Source of the DNA: Bacillota bacterium
Lineage (GTDB): Bacteria > Bacillota > Bacilli > Paenibacillales > Paenibacillaceae
Direction of reading: 5' to 3'
DNA length: 64,000 bases
Assembly: GCA_023391635.1 (NCBI GenBank)
Contig: JAEWAQ010000027.1
Span: 1-64,000, forward strand
Part shown: piece by piece, positions 50,495 through 59,340 of the stretch
Numbering within the stretch: the stretch's first letter is position 1
Layout: each line of letters starts with the position of its first letter
Translations under genes and position numbers: made by a program
Notes under the pieces: generated by a model
Told to the model about the DNA's origin: nothing
The model's input: the letters and a program-made list of their open reading frames with translations, nothing else
Databases searched by the model: none

Positions 50495-50995
50495 TGCGAA
50501 CCGGAAAGTTTGACAGACAATCGCCGGCAGCGCGAGCTGCGGGAGGAAAGTCCGGGCTCCGAAGGGCAGGATGCTGGATAACGTCCAGTCGGCGCGAGCC
50601 GAAGGATAGTGCCACAGAAATGGACCGCCGATGGCTAATCCCCACATGTTTTTCGGGGTCCCCGCAAAGTAATCGGAATAAGCTTCGAAGCTTACCGTCA
50701 CTTTGTGGGGTACGTAGCACAGGCAAGGGTGGAACCGTGGTGTAAGAGACCACGAGGAACACGGGCGACCCTGTTCCTGGTAAACCCCATCTGGAGCAAG
50801 ACCTAAGAGAACGCACGTCTCGCGCGAGCGAGTCAAGCCCTTGCCCGGGGCGCGTTGGGTTGGTCGCTTGAGCCGTTCAGCAATGGACGGCCTAGAAAGA
50901 TGATTGTCGCTCCGTCTCGTGGGAGGACCGCCGTCCGGCTGTCCGCTCTGACCACGTGGAGTACAGAACCCGGCTTACGGCAAGCTTTCCGGCTC
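50495..50995 (+). ncRNA. rnpB: RNase P RNA (type A-like)
   Basis: The catalytic RNA that trims tRNA 5' leaders. Universal blocks are present in order: GAGGAAAGTCCGGGCT (50543-50558), CCGCCGATGGC (50625-50635), AGGCAAGGGTGGAA followed by GTAAGAGACCAC (near 50720-50752), GGTAAACCCC followed by GGAGCAAGACC, GCTTGAGCC, GGCCTAGA followed by GATGATTGTC, and ACAGAACCCGGCTTA (50963-50977). Ends fold together as P1: GAACCGGAAAGTTTG (50498-50512) with CAAGCTTTCCGGCTC (50981-50995), with one mismatch. The wording of several blocks follows the E. coli type A RNA rather than B. subtilis type B. It is about 500 bases, longer than usual, partly from an extended arm at 50660-50710. Confidence 0.93.
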
Positions 50996-51015
50996 ATTGC
51001 ATAGCCAATTACAGC

Positions 51016-51056
51016 AACACCCGCGTCGCCTAATCGGCATGTCGGGGTGTTTCTTC
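51016..51056 (+). terminator. Terminator after rnpB
   Basis: AACACCC (51016-51022) pairs with GGGTGTT (51045-51051), followed by TTCTT. Confidence 0.65.
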
Positions 51057-51114
51057 GCGTACGATCAGACAGATTCATCACGACTCCTATATACGAAAAA
51101 TCGATGCCGAAGCA

Positions 51115-51145
51115 CGAAATAAGGCCCTCCGAGGGCCTTATTTCG
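51115..51145. terminator. Long palindromic terminator after bdbC
   Basis: CGAAATAAGGCCCT (51115-51128) pairs perfectly with AGGGCCTTATTTCG (51132-51145). It lies 13 bases beyond the bdbC stop on the minus strand and could also catch readthrough from rnpB. Confidence 0.75.
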
Positions 51146-51158
51146 CAAAATGAGAAAT

Positions 51159-51605
51159 TTAGTTTGCCATGATTTCGTCCTCGGCGGTCGAAGCTTCTCT
51201 TCTGCTCATCGCGAGAAATACCGTGATCAGGATGAAAGCGACGAGCGCCATGAGCGGGATCGTAATGACGCCGAACCAGTCTAGATAGTCGGTATTGCAA
51301 GGGATGCCCGCTTTGCAAGGGGCGATCTCCGCGAGTCCCGGCACCTTCTGCTCTGCATAATGATAGGCCGAGATCAAGCCGCCGATGATGCTGAGCGGGA
51401 GTGCGTAACCGGCCATGGCGCGATCGTCGCGAATCGCCGCCCGCCCCAGCAGCAGCACGAGCGGGTACATGAAAATGCGCTGGAACCAGCACAGCTGGCA
51501 TGGCATATAGCCCATCACTTCGCTGAGAAACAAGCTGCCTCCGGTGGCGACAAGCGAAACGATGAAGGCGAAGGTTAAGCCATGATTTCGAATGAGTGCC
51601 CGCAT
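51159..51605 (-). CDS. bdbC: Disulfide oxidoreductase, DsbB/BdbC family
   Basis: A 148-residue protein with four membrane helices. The first redox pair is CQLC (C36, C39) in MGYMPCQLCWFQRIFMYP, the second C97 and C103 in the outer loop (APCKAGIPCNTDYLDWFG). This is the BdbC/BdbB layout; it passes electrons from the thiol oxidase BdbD to quinone. It lies 11 bases downstream of bdbD on the same strand, so they form a two-gene operon. Confidence 0.93.
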   Translation of the reverse strand: MRALIRNHGLTFAFIVSLVATGGSLFLSEVMGYMPCQLCWFQRIFMYPLVLLLGRAAIRDDRAMAGYALPLSIIGGLISAYHYAEQKVPGLAEIAPCKAGIPCNTDYLDWFGVITIPLMALVAFILITVFLAMSRREASTAEDEIMAN

Positions 51606-51616
51606 CCCATGCCCTC

Positions 51617-52369
51617 CTATTGCCCGCTTGATTGACCGGATTCAGCCGTTTCGGCTTTTTGCAGCGCTGCCTCGATGGCCGCTTTCAAGTTGTTGTAATC
51701 GAGCGCGACGCTGTCGGACAGCCGCTCTCCGTTAATCAGAACGGTAGGCGTACCGGTGAAATTTTTCTTTTGCGCGAAGCTGTTCTGGCTGCGGACTTCG
51801 CTGGCGTACTTCCGGTCTTTCAAATCTTGCTCGAGCAAGTCGAAGTCGATCGCAAGTCCTTCCCGCTTGGCGAGATCCAGGATGTATTCCTCCGTAGCCC
51901 AAATCTGCCGCTCATTTGGATTTTGATACTTGTACATGGCGTCATTGAATTTCCAGAACGCTTCATTGCTTTGGTGGTAGATCGCTTGACCCGCCATCGC
52001 CGCCGTGAATGAGTCGGCATCCGGCGATATGATCGTCCAGTTCTGGTAGGAAAACGAGATTTTACCGGTATCGACGAATTCCGTTTTGATTTTGCTCATG
52101 ATTTCCTGACTGAAACGCGCGCAAACCGGGCATTTGTAATCGCCGAATTCGACCAGTTTCACCTTGGCATCGGGAGAGCCGATCGTCGGCATTTTGTCGT
52201 AATCGAGCGCGAGCGGCGCCGGTTTCGGCCAGAAGATCGCCAGCAGGACGATCACGGCGACTAAGCCAGCGGATAGCGACCATACGAGAATTCGCGTCGT
52301 CCGGCGTTTCTTCTCCAGTTCTATTTGCCGTTTAAGCCGCATTTCTTTTTTCAATTTCGCCTTTTCCAC
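51617..52369 (-). CDS. bdbD: Membrane-anchored thiol-disulfide oxidoreductase, DsbA/BdbD family
   Basis: A 250-residue protein from GTG 52369, which follows AAGGAG by seven bases; a longer reading would add 54 unlikely residues. The N-terminus is strongly basic and coiled (KAKLKKEMRLKRQIELEKKR), then one membrane helix (about 27-47), then a DsbA-type thioredoxin fold with active site CPVC (C80, C83, in FGDYKCPVCARFS) and the cis-Pro loop FTGTPTVLINGERL. It introduces disulfides into exported proteins, with BdbC as electron acceptor. Confidence 0.93.
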   Translation of the reverse strand: MEKAKLKKEMRLKRQIELEKKRRTTRILVWSLSAGLVAVIVLLAIFWPKPAPLALDYDKMPTIGSPDAKVKLVEFGDYKCPVCARFSQEIMSKIKTEFVDTGKISFSYQNWTIISPDADSFTAAMAGQAIYHQSNEAFWKFNDAMYKYQNPNERQIWATEEYILDLAKREGLAIDFDLLEQDLKDRKYASEVRSQNSFAQKKNFTGTPTVLINGERLSDSVALDYNNLKAAIEAALQKAETAESGQSSGQ

Positions 52370-52459
52370 AAGAACGCTCCTTCTCTTGCCGGGTTTCGCC
52401 CGGATTCGTAGCCTTATCCCGTATTGTATCGGAAAAACATTAAAATTGCATGAAGAAAA

Positions 52460-52496
52460 AGTGTCCGCCAAGCGACAACTTTCGCTTGGCGGACAC
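52460..52496 (-). terminator. Terminator after the subtilase gene
   Basis: On the minus strand a perfect 16-base stem AGTGTCCGCCAAGCGA/TCGCTTGGCGGACACT is followed by TTTTC. It lies 16 bases beyond the subtilase stop and also insulates bdbDC. Confidence 0.9.
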
Positions 52497-52511
52497 TCGG
52501 AGGCGTTGCGG

Positions 52512-54401
52512 TCAGGGGACGATCCGTTCAAGATCCCGTCTTACTTGCCCAAGAAACAATTGCAGCGACGAGGATTGGCCGCTAACGGTTTGCAGTGCCT
52601 TGCGAATATCGATCTGCCCATAACCGTACAGCGGATCCTTGCCTTGATCGCCCAAATCCTGCGCCGTATTCCGGAGCACGTCCATCACCTCGCGATTGGA
52701 CAATCCCGGATCCGCCGCCCGAACGAGCGAAGCGAGGGCGGCCACGTGCGGCGAAGCCATCGACGTGCCCGACAACGCGGCATACCGGCTGCCCGGATAC
52801 GTGCTGGCGATCGAGGTGCCGGGGGCGGCTACGTCAATGTAATCGCCATAGTTGGAATACTCGGCTTTGTCGCCGCCGGGATCGGTGGCCGCCACGGCCA
52901 GCACTTCCGGATACGCCGCGGGATATCCCGGCCGGTCGGTATTGTCGTTGCCGCTCGCCGCGACGACTAGCGCTCCTTTGTCGGTCGCGTATTTGATCGC
53001 ATCGTGCAGGAACTGCGCGTCGGCGTAATTGCCAAGGCTCATGTTGATGACGTTCGCGCCGTGATCGGCCGCCCAGATGACGCCTTCGGCCACCGCATAC
53101 GTCGAACCCGCGCCCGTGCTGTCGAGCGCCTTGACCGGCATGATTTTCGAATACCAGGTCAGGCCCGCGACGCCTTCATTGTTGTTGACTTGCGCCGCGA
53201 TGATGCCAGCCACGTGGGTGCCATGTCCGACGTCGTCATCCGGCGGCTGCGCCGGATCGATGATGTTTATGCCTTTGACGAGCCGATCCTTCAGGTCGGG
53301 ATGGTCAAGCTGAACCCCCGTGTCCACGACGGCCACGACCATGTCTTGGCTGCCTTTGCTGAAGTTCCAGCCTTGTTCGGTCTCGATCTGCGGCAAATTC
53401 CACTGGTATTCCGAATATAAGGTGTCATTCGGCACGACACCGCGGGATTCGGCGGCGGTGTCCGATGTCGCGCCGAGATCGTTCGTCAGATACAAGTAGT
53501 GGGGCTCGACGTAAATCGGGTTCAGGCGTTTGAAATAAGCCAAGAGCGGCTCGGTGCGGTGCTTCTTGGAGCGGAATACGTACGTTTGCCTGGAGTGCCT
53601 GACGACGGTCAGGTCCAGCTCTTTGCGCAGCTTCAACAGCTCGCTTGCCGTGAGCGGCTTGCGAAACTTCACGACGACTTCATCGACCGAGTAATGGCTG
53701 GCATTGCCGTTGTCTTCGCCTTTGCGAACGGTGATGTCTTGCGTCGTATTCGGCTTGACGGATTCGATGCGGTAGCGCCCTTCCGCCGGATAGGGGACCA
53801 GACGCAAGTTCCGCCGTTGATGACGCTCGACTTCATGCACGATATCGGCGGACAGGAGGGCGACGACCCCTTGTCCCATTCGCGAATCGGATGGCTCGCC
53901 GATGATGAAGTACCGGCGATCCCGATCCATGAACGCGGAGGAAGCGTAAGCCGCGCCTTTGCGTACCGCGGCCAGCGCTTGTTTGTACCGATCCGCGGCG
54001 GACTTGCCCAGTCGGGAAGCGTCGATACCTTCCGTCCGGACGGCTTTGCCGGATGCGGAGATCCACGAGGCCCCGGCAATTTCCGGATGCTCCCGCATGT
54101 AGCGTCGCAGCGCCGCTCCGGGGTCGCGTTCAAGCTCGCCGGCTGCGGCTTGCTTCATGAACAGCTTCGCGTCGCGCACGCTTTGCATTTTGCCGAGCCG
54201 CTCGGTTGCGGCCATATCCTGGCGTACCGACTTTTCTTTGTCGCGCGTTTCTTGAACGACAGCATGTCCGCGGCTCGTAGGGACCGGCGATGGTGCGGGC
54301 GAAGCTGCCGGATGGCCCGACTTGCAGCCGGGAAGAAGAAAGATGACAGCAGCAACGGCTAGGGCAAGCTTCGCCGCTCCCGTCCAGACGAATGTGCGCA
54401 A
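52512..54401 (-). CDS. Lipoprotein subtilisin-family serine protease (S8)
   Basis: Start TTG 54401 follows AAGGAGGG by eight bases; an ATG at 54437 lies upstream of the Shine-Dalgarno sequence. The 629-residue product has a signal peptide with lipobox LLPGC (Cys26), so the mature enzyme should be tethered to the outer face of the membrane. A long N-terminal region (about 30-330) ends in an inhibitor-I9-like propeptide (VVVKFRKPLTASELLKLRKE). The S8 domain has Asp360 (VVDTGVQLDHPDL), His393 (GHGTHVAG) and Ser547 (SGTSMASPHVAA). Its order and the ASGNDN loop resemble thermitase-type subtilases. Substrates are unknown. Confidence 0.92.
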   Translation of the reverse strand: MRTFVWTGAAKLALAVAAVIFLLPGCKSGHPAASPAPSPVPTSRGHAVVQETRDKEKSVRQDMAATERLGKMQSVRDAKLFMKQAAAGELERDPGAALRRYMREHPEIAGASWISASGKAVRTEGIDASRLGKSAADRYKQALAAVRKGAAYASSAFMDRDRRYFIIGEPSDSRMGQGVVALLSADIVHEVERHQRRNLRLVPYPAEGRYRIESVKPNTTQDITVRKGEDNGNASHYSVDEVVVKFRKPLTASELLKLRKELDLTVVRHSRQTYVFRSKKHRTEPLLAYFKRLNPIYVEPHYLYLTNDLGATSDTAAESRGVVPNDTLYSEYQWNLPQIETEQGWNFSKGSQDMVVAVVDTGVQLDHPDLKDRLVKGINIIDPAQPPDDDVGHGTHVAGIIAAQVNNNEGVAGLTWYSKIMPVKALDSTGAGSTYAVAEGVIWAADHGANVINMSLGNYADAQFLHDAIKYATDKGALVVAASGNDNTDRPGYPAAYPEVLAVAATDPGGDKAEYSNYGDYIDVAAPGTSIASTYPGSRYAALSGTSMASPHVAALASLVRAADPGLSNREVMDVLRNTAQDLGDQGKDPLYGYGQIDIRKALQTVSGQSSSLQLFLGQVRRDLERIVP

Positions 54402-54572
54402 GATGCATTCCCTCCTTAAAGCGGTTTGTTGCTTCATTTAGGTTGAATGGGTTGCACGCAAAATATACGGGGAAGAAGCAGCGGAGAACGCGGCAGAGGA
54501 CAGTACCTTTTCGGACAAAATTGTGATACGATGAGGATGATTTCGTTTCGCATCCAAGAAAGGAGCGCCATC

Positions 54573-55088
54573 ATGCCAGCCAACGTTGGGCAAATCGCGG
54601 TATCCACCCGGGACAAATTGCGAATCGCCATCCAGGAACTGGAACAATTCCTGAATGGATACGCGCTGCCGGACCTCGATAAGGAAGAGCTTGAGGATAC
54701 GCGGAATTTCTACAGCGGCTTGCTCTCCGACCTGCGTCATTTGCTCGTGTTTTCCGAAGTGACTTGCGAGAAGCTCGGCGCCCTGCTCCGCAGGCCGAAT
54801 CTCGATATCGAATATACCGAACGCGCCCTGTACGAGGCGTATCATCATTGCGTCAACGCGTTCTTCTATCCGAAGAACGAATGCTACTCCGAGGACGGCC
54901 GCTATGCCTATACCGGCCAGGATGCCATTCGCTTCCGCATGAAGCCGGTCCGCCCGGCGAGGGATATCGTGTTGCGCATCGCGAGCACGTACGAGGAACT
55001 GCGCGACGACCTGTCCTACTACGAGAGCGACTACATGAACCATCGCCGCATGCAGAGCCAATTGAATACAGCTGGCCGATCGCGTTGA
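54573..55088 (+). CDS. ypuI: YpuI family protein (DUF3907)
   Basis: A 171-residue soluble protein starting at ATG 54573 behind AAGGAGCG. It matches B. subtilis YpuI in blocks such as FYSGLLSDLRHLLVFSE, ALYEAYHHCVNAFFYPKNECYSEDGRYAYTG and a C-terminal LRDDLSYYESDY. Function unknown. It is divergent from the subtilase gene. The remainder of the 54402-54572 gap shows no gene. Confidence 0.88.
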   Translation: MPANVGQIAVSTRDKLRIAIQELEQFLNGYALPDLDKEELEDTRNFYSGLLSDLRHLLVFSEVTCEKLGALLRRPNLDIEYTERALYEAYHHCVNAFFYPKNECYSEDGRYAYTGQDAIRFRMKPVRPARDIVLRIASTYEELRDDLSYYESDYMNHRRMQSQLNTAGRSR

Positions 55089-55151
55089 CATGTTGTACAA
55101 TGAAGAGAATCAATCATTTACCTATCTTGGGCTTATCAGGAGCGATCTTCC

Positions 55152-55790
55152 TTGAACGTATCGAACGATCCGAGAATCATCAAGCAGCTGCTTCTGTCTC
55201 AGTGGGTGAACAACGTGAACCCGCTGGCATCGTCTTCCGACGAAGGGGATGGCAATCTGTTCGGCATTATGCTGAACGGACTGATGAACGGAACGCTGGC
55301 TGACGATCTTCTGGCTGTCGGACAAGCCGACCTGCTGCCGCCTGGTTCGGTCTCTGGCGGAATTTCTGCCGGCAACCGCTCCTTCGACGACTTGATCTCG
55401 TCCGCCGCTTCCCGATACGGCGTCGATCCGGCATTGGTCAAGGCGGTCGTGCAGACGGAATCGGGGTTCGATCCGAACGCCGTCTCGCATGCAGGCGCCA
55501 AAGGGCTGATGCAATTGATGGACGATACGGCCCGCGGTCTGGGTGTAAACGACTCCTTCGATCCGGCGCAAAATATCGACGGCGGAACCAGGTTCTTGTC
55601 CTATTTGCTGCGCAAGTATGACGGTCAAGTCATGCCGGCATTGGCGGCTTATAATGCGGGACCCGGCCGTTTGGACAGGCTCGGCTTGACGACGGACGCG
55701 CAAGTCAGCCAGCGGATCGGCGATTTGCCGCAGGAGACGCAGCGTTACGTTCATAAAGTGCTGACGGCGATGCAGCAGTGGAGTCGCTAG
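55152..55790 (+). CDS. Lytic transglycosylase domain protein (SLT, LytG/YjbJ-like)
   Basis: A 212-residue protein from TTG 55152 behind AGGAGCG. The C-terminal SLT domain (about 80-200) has the catalytic Glu in VKAVVQTESGFDPNAVS, then GAKGLMQLMDDTARGLGV, NIDGGTRFLSYLL and ALAAYNAGPGRL, the standard goose-lysozyme-like pattern for cleaving peptidoglycan. There is no obvious signal peptide; the N-terminal 75 residues are low in hydrophobicity, as in B. subtilis YjbJ. A terminator follows. Confidence 0.9.
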   Translation: MNVSNDPRIIKQLLLSQWVNNVNPLASSSDEGDGNLFGIMLNGLMNGTLADDLLAVGQADLLPPGSVSGGISAGNRSFDDLISSAASRYGVDPALVKAVVQTESGFDPNAVSHAGAKGLMQLMDDTARGLGVNDSFDPAQNIDGGTRFLSYLLRKYDGQVMPALAAYNAGPGRLDRLGLTTDAQVSQRIGDLPQETQRYVHKVLTAMQQWSR

Positions 55791-55854
55791 CCGTATCATC
55801 ATAGCCGCTGCGATGGCGAGACGATCGGGGATCAAGTTGCAGCGAGGTTGCTCG

Positions 55855-55894
55855 AAAACGGCACCATCCCAAAGGGACGGCGAGGCCGTTTTTT
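55855..55894 (+). terminator. Terminator after the transglycosylase gene
   Basis: AAAACGGC (55855-55862) pairs with GCCGTTTT (55885-55892), with further T residues. Confidence 0.75.
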
Positions 55895-55957
55895 CTTGCG
55901 CGGCTTCGATCTTTTTTCTTGTTAGGACAGGATAATGGAAGGAAAGGATAGTGCACG

Positions 55958-57139
55958 ATGGAGGAGAACGCGAGCGCGTTATATTTCGATCACAGCGCAT
56001 CTACGCCGATTCACGAACGAGTCGCGGCTACAGTCGGCGAAGTGATGAAATTGCATTATGCCAATGCGTCGGCGCTTCACCGCGCCGGAGCGGAGGCAGG
56101 CAAGCTGGTCGAGCGCGCCAGAGTTGCGGTGGCTGCAGGGCTGGGCGTCAAGCCAAGCGAAGTGGTGTTCACGTCAGGCGGAACGGAGAGCAACAATCTG
56201 GCCCTCAAAGGAATATGGGGACGCGCAGGCAAACGGGACGGACATCTGATTACGTCTGCGATCGAGCACGCTTCCGTCTACGAGTCCGCGAAGCAATTGG
56301 AGCGGGAGGGCGTTAACGTCACTTGGCTTCCCGTCGATCGGTTCGGGCGCGTCGACCCGGGCGATGTGGCCGGTGCGCTGCGCAAAGATACGGCGCTCGT
56401 CAGCATCATGCACGTGAATAACGAGACCGGCGCCGTCCAGCCGATCCGGGAAATCGGCGCCTTGCTGGCTGATCATCCCCGCGCGAAGTTCCATGTGGAC
56501 GGTGTGCAGGCGATCGGGAAAGTACCGGTTCGCGTTCGCGAATGGGGCATCGACATGTACACAGGATCCGCGCACAAATTCCGCGGACCGAAAGGCGCCG
56601 GATTTCTGCTTGTCAGGGAAGGGCTGGCATTAACGCCGCTGCTCGCCGGCGGCTCGCAGGAAGACGGCGTGCGCGGAGGCACGTATAACGTTCCAGGCAT
56701 CGTGGGGATGGCGCAGGCGCTTCGTCTGGCGCTTGAAGGCATGTCGGAGCGAAGGCAGCGCATGTTCGGCTTGCGCCGCAAGCTGATGCAGCTGGTTTCC
56801 GTCATTCCGGAATTAATGCCGAACGGATACGGACCGGACGAAGATGAGCGCACCGCTCCGCATATTATCAACTTGTCCTACCCCGGCATGCGGCCGGAGG
56901 TGCTCGTTCATACGCTGGAGCAATACGGCATTCTCGTCTCCACGCAGTCGGCCTGCTCCTCGAAGAGCCTGAAGCCGAGCCGCGTGCTGCTGGCGATGGG
57001 TTGCGATGCCGACAGAGCCTCGGGAAGCATCCGCATCAGCTTGGGCGACGAGCATGCCGAACCCGATATTGAAAGATTGAGTGAGCGGCTGCGCCAGATG
57101 GTCAAGGAGTTGAAGCTGCTGGAGAGGAGCTTCCTATGA
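55958..57139 (+). CDS. nifS: Cysteine desulfurase (NifS/IscS family)
   Basis: A 393-residue PLP enzyme that moves sulfur from cysteine to a carrier. Visible are YFDHSASTPIHERV, FTSGGTESNNLALKG, the PLP lysine K207 in GSAHKFRGPKGAGFL, and the sulfur-accepting loop STQSACSSKS with C333. It is directly followed by thiI (overlap of four bases), the same pairing as nifZ-thiI in B. subtilis, so it most likely feeds sulfur for tRNA 4-thiouridine and thiamin. ATG follows GGAAAGG at a distance of 9-10 bases. Confidence 0.93.
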   Translation: MEENASALYFDHSASTPIHERVAATVGEVMKLHYANASALHRAGAEAGKLVERARVAVAAGLGVKPSEVVFTSGGTESNNLALKGIWGRAGKRDGHLITSAIEHASVYESAKQLEREGVNVTWLPVDRFGRVDPGDVAGALRKDTALVSIMHVNNETGAVQPIREIGALLADHPRAKFHVDGVQAIGKVPVRVREWGIDMYTGSAHKFRGPKGAGFLLVREGLALTPLLAGGSQEDGVRGGTYNVPGIVGMAQALRLALEGMSERRQRMFGLRRKLMQLVSVIPELMPNGYGPDEDERTAPHIINLSYPGMRPEVLVHTLEQYGILVSTQSACSSKSLKPSRVLLAMGCDADRASGSIRISLGDEHAEPDIERLSERLRQMVKELKLLERSFL

Positions 57140-58362
57140 AGGAAGAGCTGATATTGGCGAGATTCGGAGAACTGACGATCAAGGGGAGAAACCGCGGCCG
57201 CTTCGAAGAGATGATGGTGAAGCAGGTCAAATCGGCCTTGTCGGCCTACCCGGCCTTAACGTACCGTAAAACGTTCGGCAGATTGTACATCCAATTGAAC
57301 GGAGCGCCTTACCCTCCTGTCGCGGAGCGGCTAAAGGACGTGTTCGGCATCGCGTCGTTCAGTCCGGTGGCGCGCTGCGGGCACGATCTCGCGGACATCC
57401 GCGATACGGCGCTGCAAGCCGTCCGCGAAGTTCAGCCGTCACCGCGCACGTTCAAAGTATCCGTGAGACGCGCTTGGAAGGAATACCCGCACGATTCGCA
57501 GGAAATGAACCACTTGGTCGGCGCCCATGTGCTTCGCAATACGCCCGAGCTCAAGGTCGACGTCCGCCATCCCGACCTGGAGCTCAGGGTAGACATCCAA
57601 CCGGACGGCACGTATGTGTATGCGGCCGTCGAACAGGCTTCCGGCGGCTTCCCGCTCGGGATGAACGGCAAGGCGATGCTGCTGTTGTCAGGCGGCATCG
57701 ACAGCCCGGTCGCCGGCTGGATGGCGATGCGCAAAGGGCTTGAGATCGAAGCCGTGCACTATCACAGCTACCCGTTCACGAGCGAGCAAGCAAAGGAGAA
57801 GGTCATCTCGCTCGCGCAGCGGCTGGCCTATTACGGCGGGAAAATCCGTCTGCACCTCGTCCCGTTCACGGAACTTCAAACCCGGCTGGCACATAACGGT
57901 CAGGAGCATCTCATCATTACGCTGATGCGCCGCGCGATGCTGGAAATCGCCGAACGATTGGCCGAGCAGAGGGGAGCGCTGGCGATCGTAACGGGCGACA
58001 GCCTGGGTCAGGTCGCGAGCCAGACGTTGGGCAGCATGAACGTCATCGGGCGCGAGACGAAGCTGCCGCTGCTGCGGCCGCTCGTCATGATGGACAAACT
58101 GGATATCATTCGCGTGGCCGAACGAATTCGCACCTATGAGACTTCCATTCTGCCGTATGAAGATTGCTGCACGCTGTTCGTGCCGAAATCGCCGGCGACG
58201 AACCCGAATCTGCGGATCGTCGAACGCGTTGAGAGCCAGTTCGGCCTAGAGCGGGAGCGTCTGATCGAGGAGGCGGTCCGCGGCACCGAGACGCTGATCT
58301 TGACGGAGAACGGCCGATCGGACGTCCGCCATGGCCAATCGCAGGAGGATCGCTGGTTCTAA
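57136..58362 (+). CDS. thiI: tRNA 4-thiouridine synthetase ThiI
   Basis: A 408-residue protein: N-terminal ferredoxin-like region (ELILARFGELTIKGRNRGRF), THUMP domain (about 60-165, with RTFKVSVRRAWKEYP) and a PP-loop ATPase starting at S185 (LLSGGIDSPVAGWMA). It makes s4U8 in tRNA and can supply sulfur for thiazole. The rhodanese domain of the E. coli form is absent, as in B. subtilis, so sulfur would come directly from the adjacent desulfurase. Confidence 0.95.
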   Translation: MKEELILARFGELTIKGRNRGRFEEMMVKQVKSALSAYPALTYRKTFGRLYIQLNGAPYPPVAERLKDVFGIASFSPVARCGHDLADIRDTALQAVREVQPSPRTFKVSVRRAWKEYPHDSQEMNHLVGAHVLRNTPELKVDVRHPDLELRVDIQPDGTYVYAAVEQASGGFPLGMNGKAMLLLSGGIDSPVAGWMAMRKGLEIEAVHYHSYPFTSEQAKEKVISLAQRLAYYGGKIRLHLVPFTELQTRLAHNGQEHLIITLMRRAMLEIAERLAEQRGALAIVTGDSLGQVASQTLGSMNVIGRETKLPLLRPLVMMDKLDIIRVAERIRTYETSILPYEDCCTLFVPKSPATNPNLRIVERVESQFGLERERLIEEAVRGTETLILTENGRSDVRHGQSQEDRWF

Positions 58363-58386
58363 TCGCGTAATCGCTTGAAAACGAAT

Positions 58387-58432
58387 AAACGTCCGGATCG
58401 CGGCATTTCGCCGTATGATCCGGACGTTTTTC
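58387..58432. terminator. Bidirectional terminator between thiI and TerC gene
   Basis: Perfect stem AAACGTCCGGATC/GATCCGGACGTTT followed by TT on the plus strand. The genes are convergent, and AA runs on the left give a T-tail for the minus strand. Confidence 0.88.
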
Positions 58433-58466
58433 GTTCCAAATATCAGCTCAGCAGGCAAAGATTCCG

Positions 58467-59225
58467 CTAATCGTGCTTGTGCATGGACACCGACTTGGCG
58501 GAACTGCCCGCCATGGCCCGTCTCTGACCGGCACGCTTCGCTTTCACGGCATTCGTCCAGACGCCGGCCACGATAATCAAGGCAACCATGGCGGCCTCGA
58601 ACGTCCATCCGAGCAGCGGCGTGTCGCCGAACCAGTCGCCGAATCTTTTTTCGTGAACGATCATTTTGGCGGCGGTGTAGGCGAGAATACCGGAACCGAT
58701 GTAGATGATCCAGCGGAAGCGGTCGATCAGCTTGATGAACAGGGTGCTTCCCCAAACGACGATCGGGATGCTGATCAACAGGCCGATAATAACGAGCTTG
58801 AGGCTGCCATGCGCGGCCCCGGCCACGGCGATGACGTTGTCCAGCCCCATCGCCGCGTCCGCGATCACGATCGTCTGAATGGAGGCCAGCAAGGTCGCAG
58901 CCGGCTTGATGTCTTCGCGGTGATCTTCCTGCACGAGCAATTTGTATGCGATCCACAACAAGACGACGCCGCCGAGCGCGAGCAAGAATGGAATTTTCAG
59001 CAGCCATACGACAAGCGCGGTCGCGACGATCCGGATCAACACAGCGCCTGCGGTTCCCAGGATGATCGCTTTCTTCTGCGTTTCTTTCGGCAAATTCCGG
59101 GCTGCCAAACCAATGACGATCGCGTTGTCGCCGGCGAGCAGCAAGTCGATGAAGACGATCGTGAGAAGCGAAGACCAAAATTGCAGCGTACCCAAATCGG
59201 AAATAAAACCGTTCAACCAGTCCAC
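58467..59225 (-). CDS. TerC family integral membrane protein
   Basis: A 252-residue membrane protein with about seven helices. It has the two TerC signatures GDNAIVIGLAARNLP and AAMGLDNVIAVAGAA, whose acidic residues lie inside the membrane. I prefer GTG 59225 (MDWLNGFISDLG) because GGGGGGA lies six bases upstream; ATG 59240 is the alternative. TerC/YjbE/YkoY proteins export Mn2+ or assist secreted metalloprotein assembly. No yybP-ykoY-type motif is visible upstream. A second TerC-family gene is divergent on the other side of a 115-base gap. Confidence 0.9.
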   Translation of the reverse strand: MDWLNGFISDLGTLQFWSSLLTIVFIDLLLAGDNAIVIGLAARNLPKETQKKAIILGTAGAVLIRIVATALVVWLLKIPFLLALGGVVLLWIAYKLLVQEDHREDIKPAATLLASIQTIVIADAAMGLDNVIAVAGAAHGSLKLVIIGLLISIPIVVWGSTLFIKLIDRFRWIIYIGSGILAYTAAKMIVHEKRFGDWFGDTPLLGWTFEAAMVALIIVAGVWTNAVKAKRAGQRRAMAGSSAKSVSMHKHD

Positions 59226-59340
59226 GTTACGTCCCCCCATAATGTTTCACCATCAGTAATACGGATCGCGGCTTAAATGGATTCATTTTCATCATGATCT
59301 ACTCTGCTTGTACATACACCTGAGAGAAGGGGGTGTCCGC

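Noticed and set aside
50408..51501. Two minus-strand open frames over the RNase P RNA
   Set aside because: They lie across the conserved RNA sequence and the terminator; coding is not credible.
59226..59340. Possible yybP-ykoY (Mn2+) riboswitch upstream of a TerC gene
   Set aside because: The gap is short, and I see no characteristic GGGGAGTA-type motif or paired second motif.
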